Shown: positions 29,702 through 38,796 of the stretch, piece after piece
Layout of the letters: every line of letters starts with the position of its first letter
Numbering within the stretch: the first letter of the stretch is position 1
DNA from: Mariprofundus aestuarium
Lineage (GTDB): Bacteria > Pseudomonadota > Zetaproteobacteria > Mariprofundales > Mariprofundaceae
Reading direction: 5' to 3'
Assembly: GCF_002795805.1 (NCBI RefSeq)
Contig: NZ_CP018799.1
Location: 2,101,001 to 2,165,000, forward strand
DNA: 64,000 nt
The notes under the pieces: model-generated
What the model was told of the DNA's origin: nothing
The model's input: only the letters and a program-made list of their open reading frames with translations
The model's database searches: none
Program-made: the position numbers and the translations under genes

Positions 29702-30120
29702 CAACGCGTCTCCACATCATCGGCTGCAACCGTTGCAATACCGATCTTTGTCATTTCAAGCTGCCGAAGCATATCGAGCACGAAAACCACCCGTTTATGC
29801 CTTGCATCCGAATCGGCACGAAGTACCACTCGCATGCTCGGATCACCCTTGGATACATTCAAAATCCGTTTGCGCAGATCGGCATCTTCCACCGCCTCGT
29901 CCTGCACATAGAACTGGCCCTTCGCATTGATCGAGATAGTCACCTGCTTGGACTCCTGGTCTGCCGCCGTCGCCTTGCTGGTCGGAAGATCGAGCTTGAT
30001 GCTCGAGGAGAGGTTAAAGCTGGTGGAGACCATGAAAAAGATCAGCATCAGAAACACGACGTCCACCAGTGGCGTGATATCCACCAGGTAGTCCGCGCGT
30101 TTTTTCTGGCGAAGTTTCAT
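29701..30120 (-). CDS. exbD: ExbD/TolR family biopolymer transport protein
   Basis: 139 residues. A single N-terminal membrane helix with the conserved proton-path Asp in YLVDITPLVDVVFLMLIFFM is followed by a periplasmic domain (VTISINAKGQFYVQDEAV, VVLRADSDARHKRVV). It forms the motor with ExbB that drives TonB or TolA. The start overlaps the exbB stop by 4 bp. Served substrates probably include the TonB-dependent receptor at 3.2-5.2 kb. Confidence 0.95.
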   Translation of the reverse strand: MKLRQKKRADYLVDITPLVDVVFLMLIFFMVSTSFNLSSSIKLDLPTSKATAADQESKQVTISINAKGQFYVQDEAVEDADLRKRILNVSKGDPSMRVVLRADSDARHKRVVFVLDMLRQLEMTKIGIATVAADDVETR

Positions 30121-30725
30121 GCACGCTCGCCCTTAAGCAGCTCAACAAAGCGCAGGGCATGCTGCTCAATCTCAAGTACGAACCGGTCCACGCGGGATTC
30201 ATAGTAACGGTAAGCCACCAGCGTCGGGATTGCCACGGAGAGACCGAATGCGGTCGTATTCAGCGCTTTGGAGATACCACCAGCCAGCACATCAGCTTTA
30301 CCTACACCTACCAGTGAAATCTGCTGGAACACCTCAATCATACCAATCACTGTACCAAGCAAACCGAGCAGCGGTGCAATAGCAGCAATCACGCCCAGCA
30401 CGCCGATAAAGCGGTCCATATGAGCCACCTCCTGACGTCCTGACTCTTCGAGAATCTCTTTCATCACCGAACGGCTTACGCCGCGGTTGGCCAGTGCCAC
30501 CCAGAGGATGCGGCTCATCGCAGTGTTATGGTCCTGGCAGGTCTGCATCGCGGACTTTACATCACCGCTGCGAACCGCAGTTTCGATCTTACTCACCTCG
30601 CCAAGAGGAATGACCACGGAGCGACGAAGGCTCCAGCCACGCTCAAAAATAATGGTCAATGACAGAACGGATGCCGCAAGCAGGATATACATCACCATGC
30701 CGCCCTGTTGGATAAATTCAATCAC
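30117..30725 (-). CDS. exbB: ExbB/TolQ family proton channel protein
   Basis: 202 residues from GTG 30725 preceded by GGAGG. Three membrane helices, with the conserved AIAPLLGLLGTVIGMIEVF segment and TTAFGLSVAIPTLVAYRYYE typical of MotA/TolQ/ExbB. Short form without the N-terminal extension. In many proteobacteria comEC-exbB-exbD form one operon; here the comEC fragment lies upstream in the same orientation, 233 bp away. Confidence 0.95.
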   Translation of the reverse strand: MIEFIQQGGMVMYILLAASVLSLTIIFERGWSLRRSVVIPLGEVSKIETAVRSGDVKSAMQTCQDHNTAMSRILWVALANRGVSRSVMKEILEESGRQEVAHMDRFIGVLGVIAAIAPLLGLLGTVIGMIEVFQQISLVGVGKADVLAGGISKALNTTAFGLSVAIPTLVAYRYYESRVDRFVLEIEQHALRFVELLKGERA

Positions 30726-30958
30726 TCAAGCCTCCACACACAGCGTTGCAGCTTAATTGCACAACCCTGTTCTCTGTTTATGTGCTGACTATTACCGGAA
30801 AGAAGCCACCGCCGCATCAATATCAAGCGGGCACACATTACCAGTCCATCTACAGAATGGCGGCAATTATGGTGAGGGCTGAGGCAGAAGTCACCAAGCG
30901 TGCGAGAAAAACTCCCATTCAGCCTGTAAATGCTCAAGAAAACGGAAAACAGAGCAAC

Positions 30959-31685
30959 TCATCTGCTTTCCTGCCACCACTTCAAGGCCATATCCCGACG
31001 ACTACGTTTGTCGGAGGGCCACGTCTCCGGGTGGAACTTATCCTTCAGGCGGACCACAACAGCCCCATCGGATGAATTAGCAAGTTCGGAACCGCTCGCC
31101 CGATAACGTGACGTCACCACGGCATGCGGAAAACCGAAGTGATTATCCTTCCCTGTCTGTGCAATAGCCAGGCCAGGCTGCATTCGCTTTACAAACGCAG
31201 GCAAACTTGAAGATCGACTGCCGTGAGGCGGCATCAGCATGGCGTCTACAGGATTTACCCCATCAGCCAGCAACGCTCTCTCCACCTTGGCCTCGATATC
31301 ATCTGGAAACAGAAGCATTTTACCGTTCTTTAACCTGACACTTAACACCAGCGAACTATTATTGTGATTGGCTGGCGAATGCCCTCGCTGCGGCCATAGC
31401 ACCTCCACCTCATAGCCCTTGCCGATAACTTTATCACCGCGTGCAAGCCACCTGACTGGTGGAGCATCTTGCTCGCTTATACTACGGGCCGTTCGATGCT
31501 CGTGTGCAGATGGCACATCGGGCAGCCATACCTCACCGATCCGATTCAGGCTCCTGATCAGTGAAAGCGCCCCCCTATATAATCAGACTGGGCATGACTT
31601 AATACCAGCACATCGGCATGTAGGAAGCCCAGTGCGCGCAGCCCTGCAGCCACCGTAGTGCCGCCATTAAAGCGGCTGCCTAGCT
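30959..31685 (-). pseudogene. comEC: comEC 3' fragment, frameshifted and truncated
   Basis: Only the C-terminal metallo-beta-lactamase-like part of the DNA-uptake channel ComEC/Rec2 is left. The upstream piece (31685-31570, reading GSRFNGGTTVAAGLRALGF then LVLSHAQSDYIGG) runs into a stop after a six-G run; a seventh G would restore the frame into ALSLIRSLNRIGEVWLPD, which continues cleanly to 30959. The piece still contains MLMPPHGSRSSSLPAFV and GFPHAVV. The OB-fold and membrane Competence domains are missing, cut off at an IS30-family remnant near 31686. Natural transformation through this ComEC should not work. The six-G run could also hide a sequencing error, but the truncation would remain. 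Confidence 0.85.
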
Positions 31686-31945
31686 GCCTCTTCACGCTCG
31701 GAAGGGGTGAGAGGACAAGCTTGATCGTCGTCGCAGTGCAGGACGAATGCCTCCCGTCGGCGCAAGCTGGACAAAGGTTGAAGAGGAAGGCCGGTCAAAG
31801 ACCCGACCTATCGCGCGAAGCGACTCACCTCGCTTCCAGCGATCCCATATCTCGGCTTTCTGTTCATCTGTGTATTTGATTCGAGTTCTGTATGCCATTT
31901 CCAACACTCCACCTAGTTATTCTAGATTAAGTGTTGCATCCCCCC
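31686..31945 (-). mobile_element. IS30-family insertion sequence remnant
   Basis: From ATG 31898 leftward, about 70 residues match the N-terminal helix-turn-helix of IS30-type transposases (MAYRTRIKYTDEQKAEIWDR, GESLRAIGRVFDR, QLAPTGGIRPALRRR). A one-base insertion then shifts the frame; in the shifted frame PLTPSEREE continues the expected sequence for a few codons before it joins comEC at about 31686. The catalytic DDE domain is absent, so the element is dead. The right end is estimated at about 31945 from the AT-rich terminal region containing GTGTTGCAT; no matching left inverted repeat remains. Confidence 0.8.
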
Positions 31946-31972
31946 CTTGAGACCACCGCCGGAAGCAGTCAC

Positions 31973-32662
31973 TCAAGGCTCTCGTATTTGAGGATCTTCC
32001 TTGCCTAGATCTGGTTCTGAAACCTGCAAAGGCTTAGCTGGTTCAGGCTCCGGCCCTTTGCCGCCGAAAAATGTACGCAACTTCTTCACCACCAGTTTTA
32101 TGCCGCGCCATAGCTTCGGCAGCAGCCAGATCATCAGCAGGATGAAGATCAGCATCAGCACAAGGAACAGTGTCGGGTGATTGAGTGCTGTCCAGAGCCC
32201 AGCAACCACAGCGACATCCTCCAGCACCGATGCAGTCCAGTTGCTAAAGGGTTCAGGGGATGTGTTGATAAGGGCGCGCGATCCTGACTTGGCTGCATGT
32301 GTCGTTGCTGCAAGCCCGCCACCGAGTATGCCTGCAGCCAGACCCACAACAGGGTCTACTTCACCAACTGCACCCACTGCCATCATCGCGCCTGCCGGAA
32401 TACGCACGAAGGTGTGCATCATATCCCAGCCGGTATCGATACCGGGAATCTTGTCGGCAAAGAATTCAACAAGGTACATGGCACCAGCTGCAAATATCAC
32501 CAGCGGATCGGAGAGTATCTCCAGCCCTGGCGGCAAATCGATATTGCCAGTGGAACCCATCAGGCCAAGCACAAGAATCGCGGCATATAGATTGATGCCG
32601 CTGGCCCAGGCCGCACCCATTGTCAGCGCGAGTATTGCTACAACCTGATCAAGCTGTTCCAT
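31973..32662 (-). CDS. DUF4126 domain membrane protein
   Basis: 229 residues with about five membrane segments. The first 165 residues (ALTMGAAWASGINLYAAIL, FADKIPGIDTGWDMMHTFVR, GGGLAATTHAAKSGSRALIN) match DUF4126. The C-terminus is a hydrophobic helix followed by a basic then Pro/Glu-rich cytoplasmic tail. Function unknown. AGGAG precedes ATG 32662. Leftward, with the comEC/IS30 debris immediately downstream. Confidence 0.85.
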   Translation of the reverse strand: MEQLDQVVAILALTMGAAWASGINLYAAILVLGLMGSTGNIDLPPGLEILSDPLVIFAAGAMYLVEFFADKIPGIDTGWDMMHTFVRIPAGAMMAVGAVGEVDPVVGLAAGILGGGLAATTHAAKSGSRALINTSPEPFSNWTASVLEDVAVVAGLWTALNHPTLFLVLMLIFILLMIWLLPKLWRGIKLVVKKLRTFFGGKGPEPEPAKPLQVSEPDLGKEDPQIREP

Positions 32663-32742
32663 GGCTCACTCCTATGAATATCCAGCGTTACAGAGCCATG
32701 ATTCACGTAATCGCAGCGTGCCGCAACGGTTTATTATTCAAA

Positions 32743-32768
32743 TCTGGCGAAATAATTCCCCCGCCAGA
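32743..32768 (-). terminator. Possible terminator of the yajR-gpmI operon
   Basis: Perfect 7-bp arms TCTGGCG and CGCCAGA around a 12-base loop, 11 bp after the gpmI stop. The trailing T-run on the leftward strand is short (ATTTG), so termination may be weak. Confidence 0.45.
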
Positions 32769-32778
32769 CACAATCAGA

Positions 32779-34407
32779 TCAGGAGCGCTGGATTAGAGAG
32801 GGGAGAAGATCATCGGGAACAGGTTGTCCCATGGCCTCAAACAGTGTCGCGGCCAGATGGGCAAGGCCGGGCTGAGTCTGCGTACTCTGCTCGTCATCGG
32901 GCTGGCGGAGCGTGTAGGAGCCATCATAAGCCGGATCAAACAAGATGCAGGGCACAGGGTTGATCGAATGTTTGGTAGAGGCCTCTTCAGCACCTCCCTT
33001 GGCATACACCATCATCTCTTCCGCATTGCCGTGATCAGCTGTAATCAGTGCGGCACCGCCCACCTTTGCCAGCGCCTCAACAATACGTCCAACAGCACCA
33101 TCCACCGTTTCAATAGCCGCAATGGCAGGTTCCATGCGCCCGCAGTGTCCAACCATATCTGCATTGGCGAAATTGATCAGACCGAAGCCGTATTCGCCCG
33201 ATTCGATCAACTCAACCGCCCTATCTGCAATCTCATTGGCCTTCATAGCTGGAGCCTCGGAAAAGGAGACCCCTTTATCCGACGGGATCAGGATATAATC
33301 CTCCATCGTGTCATCGAGTGGCTTGCGGTAACCGCCGTTAAAGAAGAAGGTCACGTGAGGATATTTCTGCGTCTCGGTCAAGCGGAACTGCTTGATACCA
33401 AGCTCTAGAATACGCCTTCCAAACGGGTTATCGACCTTGGTCGGCCCCATCAACTGCAGGGCAGGAAGGTTACGGTCTTCGTCGTAAACCATCATGCCGG
33501 CAAACACCACATCCGGGCGATTACCGCGATCAAAGCCGTCGAATTCATCAAGTTCGAAGGCCTCGGTAATCTCAATGGCACGATCACCACGGAAATTGAC
33601 CATGACCACCGCATCACCATCACAGATCGGACCCACAGGCCGGTCTGCCTCATCAACAACAACAAAACCAGGCATGTCCTGGTCAATAAGGCCAGGCTTC
33701 TCTGCACGCATATGTTCAATAGCTGATATCATCGAAGGGAACCGATGGGCTCCGGTGCCATGCACCATCAGGTTCCACCCCTCTTCCACCTTCGACCAGT
33801 CGCGATCCCGGTCCATCACAATGCGCTCCCTGCCACCACCGCTGGCAAAGCGGTAGTCAAACCCATCGCGGCTATTGATAAAGACAAAGTCCTCTTCCAG
33901 TTCGCAGACATATTTCTGTGCGGTATGGATACCGACATCGCGACCATCGAGAAGCGCATGCACGCGCAGTGATTTGACGCCGGAGTCGAAGGCGAAGTTG
34001 ATCAATTTCTTGAAGTGATCCAGATGGGAGTGGATATTACCATCGGAGAGCAGCCCCATCAGATGCAGAGTGCCTCCGGATTCCACAGCTGCCATGACCT
34101 TCGTCAGCGCCTTGGATTTCAGAAAGGAGCCATCAGCAAACGCCTTGTTGATGCGCGTAGGTCCCTGATCAAGAATCATTCCTGCACCCATGGTCAGGTG
34201 CCCCACCTCCGAGCCTCCCATATCATTCTTTGCAGGCAGCCCGACATAAGGGCCGTGGGTCATCAGCGTGGTATGCGCATAGTCGGACCAGAGGCGGTCG
34301 AATACAGGTGTGTTGGCGCGTGCAATCGCATCCTCAGGACCACCGGAGCCCATGCCCCAGCCATCCATCACAATCAGCAATACAGGTTTTGTCATTCTGT
34401 CACTCAT
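32779..34407 (-). CDS. gpmI: 2,3-bisphosphoglycerate-independent phosphoglycerate mutase
   Basis: 542 residues. Alkaline-phosphatase superfamily: PVLLIVMDGWGMGSGG holds the first metal Asp, GGSEVGHLTMGAG holds the Ser nucleophile, and ITADHGNAEEMM and TKHSINPVPCILF hold the remaining metal ligands. Mn-dependent interconversion of 2- and 3-phosphoglycerate. Start 34407 overlaps the MFS stop by 4 bp; a second ATG at 34395 is possible. Confidence 0.97.
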   Translation of the reverse strand: MSDRMTKPVLLIVMDGWGMGSGGPEDAIARANTPVFDRLWSDYAHTTLMTHGPYVGLPAKNDMGGSEVGHLTMGAGMILDQGPTRINKAFADGSFLKSKALTKVMAAVESGGTLHLMGLLSDGNIHSHLDHFKKLINFAFDSGVKSLRVHALLDGRDVGIHTAQKYVCELEEDFVFINSRDGFDYRFASGGGRERIVMDRDRDWSKVEEGWNLMVHGTGAHRFPSMISAIEHMRAEKPGLIDQDMPGFVVVDEADRPVGPICDGDAVVMVNFRGDRAIEITEAFELDEFDGFDRGNRPDVVFAGMMVYDEDRNLPALQLMGPTKVDNPFGRRILELGIKQFRLTETQKYPHVTFFFNGGYRKPLDDTMEDYILIPSDKGVSFSEAPAMKANEIADRAVELIESGEYGFGLINFANADMVGHCGRMEPAIAAIETVDGAVGRIVEALAKVGGAALITADHGNAEEMMVYAKGGAEEASTKHSINPVPCILFDPAYDGSYTLRQPDDEQSTQTQPGLAHLAATLFEAMGQPVPDDLLPSLIQRS

Positions 34408-35777
34408 CCCTCTACCGCCTGCCCAGTCATCTCCGGCTTTAACAGCGCGGCCAATGCATCGGCATTATACAGTTTTTTATCCACCCTCAAGAAGATTGCA
34501 TTCTCTTCCGGAACCACCTTGGCCTCAAAGACGCCAGCCAGCTTCAGAATGTCCATCTCCAGTGCCAGAGCATCCACATCAGAATCGACATGGGCCATCA
34601 CGCTAGAGCGCATTACCGGCATCTTCATGCCGTAAGCTACGATCAGCCAGAGAAGCGCCAGCGAGCCGGCACCGAAGAAAACCCCCTGCACATCAAACTG
34701 ACCATAACACCAGCCGCCCACAGCACCTCCAATAAAGGCCCCGAAAAACTGGGAGGTGGAGTAGACCCCCATCGCAGTACCTTTGGCATCGATCGGGGCC
34801 ATGCGGGAGATCAGCGACGGCAGTGTCGCCTCAAGCACATTGTAGGCGATAAAGAAAAGCAACAGAGCGGCCATCACGGGGACCATGGAGTCATGCCAGA
34901 GGCCAAGCAGCAGGCAGGAGAGTGCGATCATGCTGATAGAAAGCAGGAAAACCTGTTTCATCTTCTCCTTCTTCTCAGCCACGATGATCAGCGGCACCAT
35001 AAAGGCAATGGCCACCAACAGCACAGGCAGATAGACCCAAGGATGATCGACTGCGGGTATATCAAGATGGTCACGCAGCACGAATGGCAGCGCGATAAAC
35101 AGCGACATGATAATGCCATGAAGAATCATAATTCCGAAATCAAGCCGCAGAAGCTGGCCATCTTTCAATATTCGTCCGAATTCACCCGGCACCGCTTCAA
35201 CATCCCGGTGCATACTCAGGTGATCTGGGTCAGGAACCAGAAGATAGAGCACCGCAATACTGAGCAGTGCAAACAGGGCCGTGAACCAGAAGATGCCGTC
35301 CACCCCTACCCATGTGCTGAGCATAGGGCCTGCTATAAGCGCCACAGTAAAAGACATGCCGATCGTCATACCGACAACGGCCATCGCCTTGGTGCGCACC
35401 TCTTCGCGTGTGAGATCGGCCAGCAATGCCATCATGGCTGCGGCAATGGCACCGGACCCCTGCAAAGCACGACCGATGATGACCATCCAGATCGAGTCGG
35501 CCATGGCGGCCACCACGCTGCCGACAGCGAAAATAAGCAGGCCTGCTGCAATCACTGGTTTCCTGCCGATGCGATCGGAGAGCCAACCAAACGGGATCTG
35601 CAGCATTGCCATCGTAAAGCCGTAAATGCCGAGGGCTAGGCCGATCAAGGTCGGCGTTACTCCCTCCAACCCTTCGGCGTAGAGCGCGAATACAGGCAGG
35701 ATAAGAAACAGCCCCAGCATGCGCAGGCCGTAAATACCGGCAATGGAAAATACACTACTTCTCTCAGCTGAATTCAT
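34404..35777 (-). CDS. yajR: YajR-type MFS transporter
   Basis: 457 residues with 12 membrane helices. The MFS motif A between helices 2 and 3 is GWLSDRIGRKPVIAAG. After helix 12, a soluble domain of about 65 residues (MRSSVMAHVDSDVDALALEM, then LRVDKKLYNADALAALL) corresponds to the YAM domain that sets E. coli YajR apart from other drug-proton antiporters. Substrate unknown. Coupled to gpmI by a 4-bp overlap. Confidence 0.85.
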   Translation of the reverse strand: MNSAERSSVFSIAGIYGLRMLGLFLILPVFALYAEGLEGVTPTLIGLALGIYGFTMAMLQIPFGWLSDRIGRKPVIAAGLLIFAVGSVVAAMADSIWMVIIGRALQGSGAIAAAMMALLADLTREEVRTKAMAVVGMTIGMSFTVALIAGPMLSTWVGVDGIFWFTALFALLSIAVLYLLVPDPDHLSMHRDVEAVPGEFGRILKDGQLLRLDFGIMILHGIIMSLFIALPFVLRDHLDIPAVDHPWVYLPVLLVAIAFMVPLIIVAEKKEKMKQVFLLSISMIALSCLLLGLWHDSMVPVMAALLLFFIAYNVLEATLPSLISRMAPIDAKGTAMGVYSTSQFFGAFIGGAVGGWCYGQFDVQGVFFGAGSLALLWLIVAYGMKMPVMRSSVMAHVDSDVDALALEMDILKLAGVFEAKVVPEENAIFLRVDKKLYNADALAALLKPEMTGQAVEG

Positions 35778-35938
35778 TTAAAGATGACACCTCACATAAC
35801 TGCTGCAAAACAGCAGCGCGGCATGATAACACCAGAGCGGGCTGGAAGCATGCAGGATAAACAATTCATCGCCCTAGATAGCGTAAGGGTAAAAACTTAA
35901 CTTGCCCGCCCGAGCACACAACGGCAGCATTTTTGGCG

Positions 35939-37792
35939 ATGTTTCCTGAAACTGCTACGCCTACCACCACATTTGTTATTGCCGTACTGATCGCTACGGC
36001 AGCCCAGATGCTGGCCAACCGCTTCCGCTTCCCGCCGATCCTGCTCTGGCTGCTTGCCGGCATGGCGCTGGGCCCCTTTGGCCTGCATGCCATGCATGTG
36101 GAGTCCATGGAAGGTGCCTTGCACACGCTGATTGAACTGGGTCTTGCCATTATCCTCTTTGAGGGAGGGTTAAGCCTCAACCTGAAGGAGTTGCGCGCCA
36201 ACGGCTGGGTAGTCGGGCGCATGGTTATCTTCGGCCCGCTACTGACCATTTCAATCGGATCTACAATCGCACATATGGTTACCGGTATCGACTGGCCGCT
36301 GGCGCTGCTGTTCGGCGCACTGGTTTCGGTGGGCGGACCAACTGTAATCCTGCCGATTATCCGCCAGATGCGACTGGGGCGAAATATAAGTCACGTTTTG
36401 ACAGCAGAAGCGATGTTGATCGACGTGGTCGGCGCGATTCTGGCCATCGTATTCCTGCAGGTGGCGCTGACACCCGACATGTCCGGCGCACTCATTGCAG
36501 AGGATATCCTGCTTAAAATCGCTGTTGGCTTTTTCATCGGCCTGGCGGGCGGCCGCCTGCTGGCTATGTTGCTCTCCAGCAGCTGGTCCAAGGATGTCGA
36601 AGTACGAACCATCCTGACCCTCTCTTCGGCGTGGGGCGTTTTCCTGCTTTCCGACAGCATCAGTTCGCAGGCGGGCCTTCTGGCCGTACTGATGATGGGA
36701 GCCACCCTGCAACGCATGGAGGTCCATGACATCCAGCGGCTCAAACACTTCAAGGGCAGCCTGTCGATGCTTTTGATTTCGGTGCTGTTTGTACTGTTGG
36801 CCGCCAACATGAATCTGGGTGTAATGAGGGAATATCTCTATCCGGGACTGCTGATCTTCGCGATCCTCGCCTGTTATGCGCGCCCTCTGGCAGTACTGTT
36901 CTCAACCTTTGGCAGTCACCTCACCCTAAACGAAAGCCTTTATCTCTCTGGCATGGCACCGCGAGGCGTAGTGGCTGCAGGTATTACATCACTGTTTGCC
37001 CTGATCCTGAAGGAGAACGGCAATACACAGAGTGAAATGCTGGTGGCGCTGGTCTATATCATTATTATCATCTCAGTTATGGGGTATAGCCTGCTGGCCA
37101 GACCCTTAAAGACAATGCTCTCCATTGACGGGGGCGATGACCGCTCGGTGCTGATTATTGGTGGCGGTCAGATCGGTGCTGAACTCGGGCGTGCCCTGGG
37201 TGAGGATCGGGAAGTCCGCTTCCTCGACCTCAATGCAGAGGTGATCACCAGCCTGAAGCACTCCGGTTATAACGCCATATGCGGCAATGCACTGGATCCG
37301 CTTTACTGGGAGATCATTCATGCCGAAGAGATCGGTGTTGTCATCGTTTTGACCGGCTCATCCGATCACAACCTGCTGATTGCACGACTGGCCAGTGAAA
37401 CCTTCCATACCCCGGAGATCTATGTCGCGTTGCAGGAGGATGGGGCAGAGAAACATGCCAATCTGATTCATCAACTGCAGGCTCGAAGGATCTTTGCCAA
37501 GCCCTACAACTTTACCTACTGGAATGATCAGGCCTACCGAAAACGGCTGCTTTACGAATCACGCTACATTGAACCGGACTCACTGCTAATCAATGAGAGG
37601 ATGGCTGACGTGCGCATCCCACATGGCGTACAGCCAATAGCTATCGTACGCGATGGCAAAACCATGATCCCTTACGATGACCTAAAATTTACCGAAGGCG
37701 ATGAGATCAAAATGCTGCTGCGCCCCGAACGCATGGAAGAGGGGCAGGCGCTGATCCTTCCACCTTCATCGATCAAGATCACAGAAAGCTGA
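35939..37792 (+). CDS. Cation:proton antiporter with TrkA-N and TrkA-C domains
   Basis: 617 residues from ATG 35939 (a TTG two codons earlier is possible; neither has a clear ribosome-binding site). About twelve membrane helices (residues 1-390) of the CPA1 Na/H exchanger type, including ALLFGALVSVGGPTVILPII and ASYLDVVGAILA-like LIDVVGAILAIVF, with the acidic ion-binding Asp. A cytosolic RCK nucleotide-binding domain (SVLIIGGGQIGAELGRALGE) and a TrkA-C domain (YDDLKFTEGDEIKMLL) follow. The RCK part probably gates transport by NAD(H) or another nucleotide. K+ or Na+ specificity cannot be told. Confidence 0.88.
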   Translation: MFPETATPTTTFVIAVLIATAAQMLANRFRFPPILLWLLAGMALGPFGLHAMHVESMEGALHTLIELGLAIILFEGGLSLNLKELRANGWVVGRMVIFGPLLTISIGSTIAHMVTGIDWPLALLFGALVSVGGPTVILPIIRQMRLGRNISHVLTAEAMLIDVVGAILAIVFLQVALTPDMSGALIAEDILLKIAVGFFIGLAGGRLLAMLLSSSWSKDVEVRTILTLSSAWGVFLLSDSISSQAGLLAVLMMGATLQRMEVHDIQRLKHFKGSLSMLLISVLFVLLAANMNLGVMREYLYPGLLIFAILACYARPLAVLFSTFGSHLTLNESLYLSGMAPRGVVAAGITSLFALILKENGNTQSEMLVALVYIIIIISVMGYSLLARPLKTMLSIDGGDDRSVLIIGGGQIGAELGRALGEDREVRFLDLNAEVITSLKHSGYNAICGNALDPLYWEIIHAEEIGVVIVLTGSSDHNLLIARLASETFHTPEIYVALQEDGAEKHANLIHQLQARRIFAKPYNFTYWNDQAYRKRLLYESRYIEPDSLLINERMADVRIPHGVQPIAIVRDGKTMIPYDDLKFTEGDEIKMLLRPERMEEGQALILPPSSIKITES

Positions 37793-37798
37793 TTTCTA

Positions 37799-38713
37799 AT
37801 GCTATGCCGCACAAGGTTTGCCCCCAGCCCGACCGGGCTGCTACATGTCGGCAACGCATATTCCGCCCTGTTGTGCGAACAGTGGGCAAAACAGCACGAC
37901 GCTGAACTGCTGCTCAGAATCGAGGATATCGATCACACCCGCTGCAAGCCGCAATTTATCGACTCCATGATAGAGGACCTGCAGTGGCTGGGACTGAAGT
38001 GGCCGGAACCGGTGCGCGTGCAGAGCAGGCACCTTGACGACTATCGAGCCGCCATCCACCGGCTGAGAGGCCTAGGAGTGATCTACCCCTGTTTCTGCAC
38101 CCGCAAAAGCATACAGCGGGAGATGGAGCACATAGCTTTAGCTCCGCATGCTGAGGATGGCTCCAGCCTGTATCCTGGCATCTGCCGCGATCTCTCCAGT
38201 GGAGAGCAGGCCCGACGCATGGAGAGGTACCCGTTTGCATGGCGCCTGGACATTCAAAAGGCCCTGTTAAAGACCAATTCACCTCTCCACTGGCGCGATG
38301 ATGATGGGGGCATGCACTCTGCCGATATCGATCACGATGTAGTGATCGGGCGCAAGGACATCTCCTTCAGCTACCACCTCTCGGTTGTTGTTGATGATGC
38401 CATTCAGGGCATCAGCCACATCATTCGCGGCCAGGATCTTGAGCCCAGCACAGGCATTCATCGCCTGCTTCAAGTGCTGCTTGGCCTGCCCGAACCGACC
38501 TACATCCATCATAAGCTTCTTAAAACAACAGAGGGCGAACGGCTTGCCAAGCGCAATAGTGCAACCACACTTTCCAGCCTGCGTCAGATTGGTCTCTGCC
38601 CTGAAAAACTGGGCGCCTTTCTGCTTAATCTGCCAGAGCCGATCTGGCCATTTGAACAGGAGAGCGACTCGACTCAGGACAGTGAAATCCTGCGCCTGCT
38701 TGGCAACAGCTGA
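37799..38713 (+). CDS. gluQ: Glutamyl-Q tRNA(Asp) synthetase
   Basis: 304 residues, the length of GluQRS rather than the 460-residue GluRS, since the anticodon-binding domain is missing. HIGH-like motif RFAPSPTGLLHVGNAYSAL and KMSKS-like TTEGERLAKRNSATTL are present. The Zn site CFCTRKS...YPGICR distinguishes the family. It attaches glutamate to queuosine 34 of tRNA-Asp. Starts 6 bp after the antiporter stop, so both may be on one message. Confidence 0.94.
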   Translation: MLCRTRFAPSPTGLLHVGNAYSALLCEQWAKQHDAELLLRIEDIDHTRCKPQFIDSMIEDLQWLGLKWPEPVRVQSRHLDDYRAAIHRLRGLGVIYPCFCTRKSIQREMEHIALAPHAEDGSSLYPGICRDLSSGEQARRMERYPFAWRLDIQKALLKTNSPLHWRDDDGGMHSADIDHDVVIGRKDISFSYHLSVVVDDAIQGISHIIRGQDLEPSTGIHRLLQVLLGLPEPTYIHHKLLKTTEGERLAKRNSATTLSSLRQIGLCPEKLGAFLLNLPEPIWPFEQESDSTQDSEILRLLGNS

Positions 38714-38796
38714 TTCCATGCCATCATTGGCCGCTATTGAAGGCGACGGATCAACCCTTTCATAACCAGCTCATAACAGATGACCAAGGTGATATT

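Noticed and set aside
34590-35639. Open frame of 349 codons antisense to the YajR-type transporter
   Set aside because: Rich in His, Gln and Arg as expected for the reverse strand of a membrane-protein gene; no recognisable domain or ribosome-binding site.
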